From assembly GCA_016169945.1 (NCBI GenBank), contig JADLSH010000040.1, positions 186,001 through 250,000 on the forward strand: a stretch of DNA of 64,000 nt, written 5' to 3'. Shown here piece by piece: positions 57,305 through 64,000 of this stretch. Below the pieces are notes generated by a model. It had not been told where the DNA came from. It searched no databases and saw nothing but the letters and a program-made list of their open reading frames with translations. The first letter of the stretch is position 1. Each line of letters opens with the position of its first letter. The DNA comes from Trachythela sp. YZ-2020. Lineage: Eukaryota; Cnidaria; Anthozoa; Malacalcyonacea; Clavulariidae. Both the position numbers and the translations under genes were made by a program.

Positions 57305-57405
57305 AAGTCATATACAAACCTTGCAGTTCGGCCTTTATCAGATCTAAAACACTCGGCTGCGCCTCGATGTTTTAAATCTGATAAAGACCTCTCGCGCGGT
57401 TTGTA
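57305..57405. repeat. palindromic hairpin repeat (aaaacactcggc family)
   Basis: The stems atatacaaacc/ggtttgtatat, tttatcagatctaaaac/gttttaaatctgataaa and the core actcggctgcgcctcg define the hairpin. It lies inside the foldback element. Confidence 0.8.
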
Positions 57406-57892
57406 TATATTACATATATAGTCAAATCTGCAGACATGCATGTTTCGCCGTTCAACGGCTCGTCAGTGCAGCTTGTAACGCAGTCTAGATGTGAGTGACT
57501 TCGTATTTATACACCATACTCTTGCTCTCACCAAGCGCATGTGGTACAATACTCAGACACATGCGCATCCAGACATGCGTGAAGTGTCTTGGGGCCAGAG
57601 TGCTCAAACGACCACAAGGTTTAGGTCTACGAAACGCAAAGAGTGCTCGACAACATATAGTTAGAGCAAATTATAGATTTTCGCTTACCTCAAAACTTGT
57701 CTGCAACAGGCTGTTTCATCTGTAAAATAATCATCAGGCAGTTTACAAGTATCGAAAGAAATGACCGCTTATATGCTTCCTGCCGGAGCGTGGGGGTGTA
57801 TGTGGGAGACAATGTGTGCATGCATGGCTTTGTTTGCGTTGTTTACGCGAAATTTATTACGATGACGACACCGTGAAATTATTTCAGCTCTT

Positions 57893-58452
57893 TTGTTGAG
57901 TAAACAATTCTTGTTTTTTTCTTTCAAAATACAAAATTTTTCTTCTAAACATAAATTGCATCGTTTTACCAGTGTACGATAAGGGTAAGTTACTAAAAAA
58001 TTTAGACATCTTGCTAGACATAATAGAATGTTATAGGTTTTTGTAGCTGGGAATTTCGAGGGAATTTCAGTGGTCTCAGAACCGGCCTAATATCAAAGGA
58101 AGAGAGACGCTTCTGAGACCCTTGAATTTTTTTTTGCCAAATAATGGAACTTGCAAACACTCAAATTGCATAATATAATCCTTAACCGGAAAGGTTATCC
58201 TTTAATCTCTTGATTATCCCGTGTGTTTGAAATGTCATTTTCAATATACTCGTAGCTCAACTCACGCGGTAAAACAAGAGTGCAATATTACAGGATATGA
58301 TTGTTGCGGTGTCAAATGCAAATGCGAAACATATCTCTCTTCATCACGTGCAAACCACATGTACCGGAAGCGTTGTAATTGTCAAATGGTTGCATATCAC
58401 TTTCACATCATAATAAATTCAGTTTCATTATCGAAATTTTAGTGAGATAAAC
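57893..58452. other. upstream region of the DNase II gene
   Basis: No supported gene. A 73-residue cysteine-rich frame at 58221-58442 has no recognised pattern and ends ten bases before the DNase II start. It is most simply read as 5' untranslated or promoter DNA. Confidence 0.4.
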
Positions 58453-61400
58453 ATGGCTAGCTATTCTAGGATGCTGCTGTATGTAATCATTTTCTTACAA
58501 CAATTTCAGATTATCCATAGCACAGTGTCTTGTATTGATGAAACTGGACAGCAAGTTGACTGGTAACGTAACTTCATAATTATAGTATTTATTAGTTATT
58601 AACCGTTTCATTACTTTATAATACTGCTGCATGTGTATGGCATGATACAGTGACTTCCGCTTTAATGTATTACCTGGGCTGAGCATAGTACTGTTGCAGA
58701 GAATTTTACCCTGTCAAAGCGATTAATTGCCAGGCGGAGGCCCATGCATTGCACGGCAAAATCATATTGATAGAGCAGACGCTGTTGGAGATAAACATTA
58801 AATGGAACGGTCATCCAAGGGGTCCGTCAACGTGAAATCAACTGGAAATCAGATGATTTCGAAATCAGAAATCACAAAAATACCAGTGAAAGGCTTGAAT
58901 ATTGGGACTGTGGGAACGAGATTGTGACCTTTTTGCGTCTTTCTGACGATATTTCATAATTTTCACGATATTCCGATTTCAAATTGCCGGCAGAGTTTGA
59001 GTATAAATGCATTGGCAAACATTAAAATATACCAACACTGCTGTAACTGATATATTCAGGAAGTCTTCAAATCAGTGTTGAAATCAGTAGAAATCAAGAA
59101 ATCAGCTTAGAAATTAAGTGATTTCGAATTAAATATCGTACATTTTGCACGGTCGTGGCGGACCCCTTGCGGTCATCTAATATAGTTAAGTTCCCGGCTG
59201 GTTAATATCTAGAAATACTGGTTATTAGTTGAATCGAAATTTGTGAACCGCAATTTTTGCAGTTGTATTTTTACTGATTATCTTAATCTGTAGAATATTT
59301 GTACTTTGGGACAACTTACGATGCCCTGCATGCCTCTGCCTTTCATATTTCATATTTACCGTACATCGAGTGGGTTTTGCATGATTATAATGTCGAATTA
59401 AACCATTACGAAAAACGAGGAGAGAAAAACTTATATGCTGTAGGATTTACTTGACAGTTAATTAAGGGAACAGTAAATTGTTTAAATTTTGGGCGCCTCG
59501 CTGCTGGAAATTTCGAGTGAGAAAATAACTAAATATGATATACTTTTCTATGCAGCTGCGAAAATGGAACTATAGGCCATCACGTTAAATTTCAAGCTAA
59601 AGCCTTTCGTTAGGAGATTTAGAACTAACTCTTATACATTTTTCTTCATACACCGTGCGGCTAAGGCTGAACCCCAAATTTAAAGGCTCCAAAGCAACGT
59701 AACTATATACCAGTTTTCCGGCGAACGTGCTGGTATAACATTCACGCAAAGAAGTGTATGTGAAGCTCTTATCCAGTTTGACGGTGCTTCTAACCACAGT
59801 TCTCAGTGATCTTATTGTTTTTTCCCCATAGGTTTATTGTATACAAGTTGCCCAGACTTGAAGCGTCGGCTCACCATTATGTGACTGAGGGCCTTGGCTA
59901 CGTCTATATGGATAGTAAAACCAAACACTTTATCATGCCGGACAAACCAATTAAGAGCAATGTGACCGCACTTGGCCGTACTTTACAGCAGATTTATCTA
60001 TCTCGTGGTATCGGATACATCATGTACAATGACGAAGATCTTGCAGGTGCCCCAAAAGCTTCTTTGCAAAATTAAATTCCACTTGTGCATTTACAGTTAA
60101 GCCTATTTTCGGTGTCCCCCGGGGTGAGCCGCGGGCCGCCTGCTGACAATCAGCATTTTTTGCTCATAAGATCTCAGAGGGCACAGTGGCATTAGTATCG
60201 GATGCTGAAGACACGAGATTCTACTGGAAATCTTAATCCCCGAGGCGGCGCGAAACGCCGTGCGAGGGTACTAATTCCGCTCGGATGTTTACACCCGGGT
60301 ATGTGATCGAAAACATACCGGAATCCAAAGTCGTCCGCCGCGATGCCATGGACGGTTTTCTACGTTTACGTTATACGCATGCGCGAGTTCAGGTCGAGAG
60401 AAACATACGGAAAATTTGATGATTTACGCGAATAAAGATTTTGTTTTTTAATTTATGCATCAAAATACTGGGTCTATTGGAAAAACATGCGGATAAATAG
60501 AGTCTTCAAAACAAGATAAATGAAAATTTAAAGTCAACAAAAGAAGAAACAGTCGAATAGCTGAAAAGGGGCACGATTTTGAAGTTTTTAAGTGTTTTAA
60601 ACGGGTAAGTGTCTATTTTGCATATTTTAGTTTGTGGATTTGCAAAAGCGTATGTCACTCTGTGAGGTTATTACAATATGGATTAAACCTAAAAGGTATT
60701 TTAGCAAGTTTAAATTTGAGTTTTGAAGAAACAACGTAACGTCAAAAATTTCATTTTAAGGATAAATTAAAAAAATTATACTGTCAAAAACAGTCTGAAA
60801 ATTTTGGTTGAATTTTACAGCAAACCAAAGCTAAAACAGTACGTAATAAAACATCTACTTTATATAGTGAGGCAATTCATAATTTTATAGTTAAAAGTAC
60901 CAATATTTATATCACTATTTTACCATTTTGTACAAAAAGTGAAAAGTTGCGTGTTGCTATGGTTACAGTGATTGACTGACTACTTCATGTTACAATAAAT
61001 TTTGGGAATTATAATTCCTGAGTTCGAATAGGCGAGGGGATTCTGCATGAGTTTGTTTCTAGCATGTAGGTGATATGCTCATGTTACGCGCACAATAGAG
61101 TATTTTATGTTTGCAGACGAATTGGAAAGCAGCAACCATTATATTAGGGGTCAGCGATTTTAAAAACCTCCACATAACTAAAATTTTGTGCAAAATACAG
61201 TCAATTTGGACGCAATTCGTTTGCAAAATCGCTTGAGAAAACGCCGGAAATGCAGTCATGGAGCCTTAAAAATATAAAAATCTTCTCGGGGAGGACACCC
61301 AGACCCCCCTATCTTTTAAACAACTCAGTATTACAATGATAATCAATCAGAAAAAGGTCTATTATAATATGACACCCCCCCCCCCCAACTCCAGATGCTT

Positions 61401-63367
61401 AATAATAATAATATTTATTTCCAGGAAGCTTTCTCACAAAGTGATTTTCAGAAAGGTCCTGAACTCAATTACAAAGTTACAAACAAAGGAATACATGCAA
61501 ACTACATAACTAGGAAAATACTAACGATATCATATACAAAAAGTTCAAAATTAGTTAAAAAAGTTACTCCTAAATGTTGAAATACTGTTCGAAAGTTTTA
61601 TCTTCTGTTCAAGTTGTTCCACTCTGATACGGCCTGATATTCCAATCTTTGTTTCCCTCAATTCCTTGACACCCTGGGCAGCCTTAAATTGTCTTTGTTT
61701 CGTGTATTATAGTTGTGTACCTCACTGTTGGTTAAAAATTCAAACTCATGCGAGGTTAGATTATTTATACATTTAAAAACCAACATTTATACATTCGCTA
61801 CGTCCCTGTATGTTTCGTCTCATTATTGATATAAATGAGGCTACTATATATACTCGTACGTTTTCGTCCTTAGATGCAGGTCAACTAATAAAAACTAAAA
61901 ACTACAATACGTTGGTATCATATTCTTAAGACAATATAGTATATATCTATTTCCGGTAAAGTTCTATTTCTGGTATTGGAAACGCTTACTGAAAAATGTT
62001 ATAACTATTTATATGATAATAGTAGATAAAAACAGTTAATATGTTCAACACAAATTTAGTCCATTGACATTGAAAAAAATAAGCTACACTATATGTCTAT
62101 GAGGTATACCGATTTCACGCACCAATTGGCGATTGTTCTTTAGAACATTCGAACATACGATCGGCAAATGTAAGTATATCAGTTCCCGCTAGGTTCTCGC
62201 CAGTTTCTCGCCTGACAGTTAAAGTCTATCTAATATATGTCATTCCTATTTTTGGGAAAACGGTGAATTTAATGGACGTCTAATATCATGTGTTTTTAGG
62301 ATCTTGTTTCATTCAATGTGCTTTATCCATGCATCGATCTAATGCATATCGACAAGAAAGCACTTTGCAAGCATACAATTGTGACTTATCGCCCACGCAT
62401 ATATGACCATAATTTCGTGAAGTCATCATTCTGAAAATTTCAGAATTATAGTTAGCACTTGGAGTCTGGTTCTATTCCAGATTTCGAATAACCAACACAT
62501 AGGCCTGATCGTTAGCGAAAGTCCTTTGTAGTTAGCTAAGCTGTTGGATATATAATAATGTTGCCTTTAGTTTAAATTCTTCATGGTTTTGAACGATTAT
62601 AATATGCCACGTATGTGTAATCTTTACTAGAAATTATTAGGGAGAGAGGAATTATTGTCGCTCCCCTGCTCCACGGTATTTGACATCTAGGCAGTACTGT
62701 ATGATAACGTTTATAACCGACAACTGCTGATAATAGTAACTAAACTACTGGCAGTCACCATTATTCACATGCTGTATGGTAAAATTATCTGACTCCAAAA
62801 CACTGTTCAAATTTTTCTAACGTTCTCATTCTTTGAAGTTTGTTAGTTCTCGGCCAACAGGTATGACAGACATAGCCTCCCTCGCTACTCTGGTCTTTTC
62901 CACCGTCTGGAATTAATTGCATGGATAACAACACTAGACCCTTCCTGTAGATGAACTGCATCTCTGTTTCCATGCATGTGCAGCCCCCCACGTCACAAAT
63001 ATTAATGTTTGTTATAAATACGCCTTTGTAAACAGACCTGAAGGAAGAATACTTAACAAATAATTGTATTATATAGAACACAAAACTGTTTATTGGGGTC
63101 ATACTAAAGGAGACCTAGCATTTGACAATACATCAGGATTCTGGTTAATACACAGCGTTCCCAAGTTTCCACCTTTCGCAAACGATTCGTATGATTACCC
63201 TGAAAGTGGCGAGAGATTTGGGCAGTCATTTATATGCGTCACTTTCAACTATTCGACATTTAATGAAATTGGTTTACAACTGTTGTACAATGGTCCACAG
63301 ATTTACGATTATTATCTGCCAGACAACCTTGCAAGTGGTGTGCCAAACATCCAGAAGACAATTGAAA
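58453..63367 (+). CDS. deoxyribonuclease II, first three exons (continues beyond window)
   Basis: Exons 58453-58562, 59832-60046 and 63077-63367 join in phase (donors ctg/gtaacg, gcag/gtgccc, aaa/gtaagt; acceptors ccatag, tatatag). Exon 1 gives a signal peptide (MLLYVIIFLQQFQIIHS) and then CIDETGQQVDW, the family's opening 'C.DE.G..VDW'. Exon 2 has VYKLPR, GYVYMDS and GYIMYNDE. Exon 3 carries the HTKG motif (GHTKGDLAFD), whose histidine belongs to the active site, then FWLIHSVPKFPP and the GQSFICVTF strand. The second catalytic HxK lies beyond the right edge. The family cuts DNA at acid pH in lysosomes or after secretion. No breaks are seen. Introns are 1.27 kb and 3.03 kb; intron 2 includes GC-rich DNA at 60100-60300 and a retroelement scrap. 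Confidence 0.9.
61390..61790 (-). pseudogene. non-LTR retroelement 3' end inside DNase II intron 2
   Basis: Minus-strand translation gives VHNYNTRNKDNLRLP, then a block ending SEWNNLN, the usual C-terminal tail of CR1/L2-like reverse transcriptases. An untranslated part follows, ending in (tta)n near 61398-61410. It is strongly 5'-truncated. Next to it at 61372-61387 lies a poly-C tract. Confidence 0.7.
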
Positions 63368-64000
63368 GTAAGTGATGGAAGAATTTAGAAATAGATTGAT
63401 TATAAATTTTCACAGTAACATATGTAGGTGGTCGAATCTCAGACAGGGAATAGCCGATAAGGAATCAAGGGCCTTTGGTGCGATGTGAGTGGTTTATCAC
63501 GTAATTTACAATAGTACTAGAAATAAACGCATGCAGCAACCCCTCGGCCTTTCCAACCAAACAACAAACAACTATAGTTCCCAAATATTATTTCAACATG
63601 AAGTATTTCTAATTAGCAAGCCATTGACCAAAATAATTGCAGCCCGATCAGTGGTAGCCATGGTAACATTATAATATAATTCCTTTTTCAAATCAAGTGC
63701 CGAAAAGATAATGTAGGTATGTTGGTAGGCATTCTATAATCTTCAATTTAATGCAAAATTCAACCTTCGACGTTTCGTAAAAATCGCTTTCGGCGATAAC
63801 AGTCTTTAGTCTCTTTGGTCTCCTGCCTTTAGATTTTAATAACATTTTTGTTAATATAAAATAGGATAATTGAGAAACTTATGTACTTACACCTGAGAGC
63901 GCCAAAACAACATTGCGAGAAATTGCGACGCACAAAACACTACTCACTAGCCAATCAAAACTTTGAGAGGATAATTCTCTACATGTGAGAAAAATCGTCT
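63368..64000. other. DNase II intron 3, start
   Basis: Follows the donor gtaagtg. No exon or element is recognised up to the window end. The gene's remaining exons are expected to the right. Confidence 0.5.

Larger units (their letters stand above)
56218..57892. mobile_element. 1.7-kb foldback element
   Basis: 56218-56253 is inverse to 57857-57892, and 56650-56885 is inverse to about 57618-57856. An inner palindrome runs from about 56765 to 57030, with an AT-repeat loop at 56893-56914. The left arm carries a 394-bp insertion that is absent in the right arm. The middle (57410-57620) has tgtttcgccgttcaacggctc and no recognised gene. The 77-residue minus-strand frame at 56572-56805 is a by-product. 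Confidence 0.8.

Noticed and set aside
60100..60320. GC-rich patch in DNase II intron 2 as an RNA gene
   Set aside because: No tRNA arms, box elements or snRNA motifs could be recognised.

Overview
The window is animal nuclear DNA: AT-rich, gene-poor, with GT-AG introns and many transposons. The mix of remnants points to an invertebrate, most likely a cnidarian. This mix is CR1/L2-like retroelements, Mutator, THAP-DDE, hAT and foldback elements, rve integrase with HECT, and SAP-SWIM-YqaJ. The cnidarian call is inference from family content. No rRNA, tRNA or CRISPR array was recognised.

Layout. 1-3285 is a non-LTR retrotransposon with an in-frame stop and a frameshift. A unit of about 5.04 kb is present twice in direct orientation (3286-8333 and 10255-15294). 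Each copy carries a G-rich repeat, a retroelement remnant, a dead 7TM receptor fragment and hAT-type MITEs. 15.4-27.2 kb is a cluster of transposon genes: a broken SAP-SWIM-YqaJ nuclease (+), an HMG-box/C2H2 gene (+), a nearly intact Mutator-like transposase (-) and a broken THAP-DDE transposase (-). An inverted 80-bp repeat flanks the cluster.

28.3-37.3 kb holds two tandem paralogues of a methuselah-like receptor. The first is a pseudogene. The second (34656-37318, two exons) is intact, with six alternating ectodomain modules before seven membrane segments. 37.66-38.38 kb is a foldback element with tandem-repeat ends; 39.8-42.4 kb is repeats. 42.2-50.9 kb is an element with an rve integrase and a UIM-HECT ubiquitin ligase between long inverted arms.

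The host-like genes are a single-exon BTB-BACK-jacalin gene (52941-54443, -), the intact receptor, and the first three exons of a DNase II gene (58453-63367, +) that runs off the right edge. A large foldback at 56.2-57.9 kb carries a nested MITE whose empty site survives in the opposite arm.

The genes do not form one pathway. The window is a few host genes embedded in repeatedly duplicated mobile DNA, and the receptor family has been spread and broken by the same duplications.
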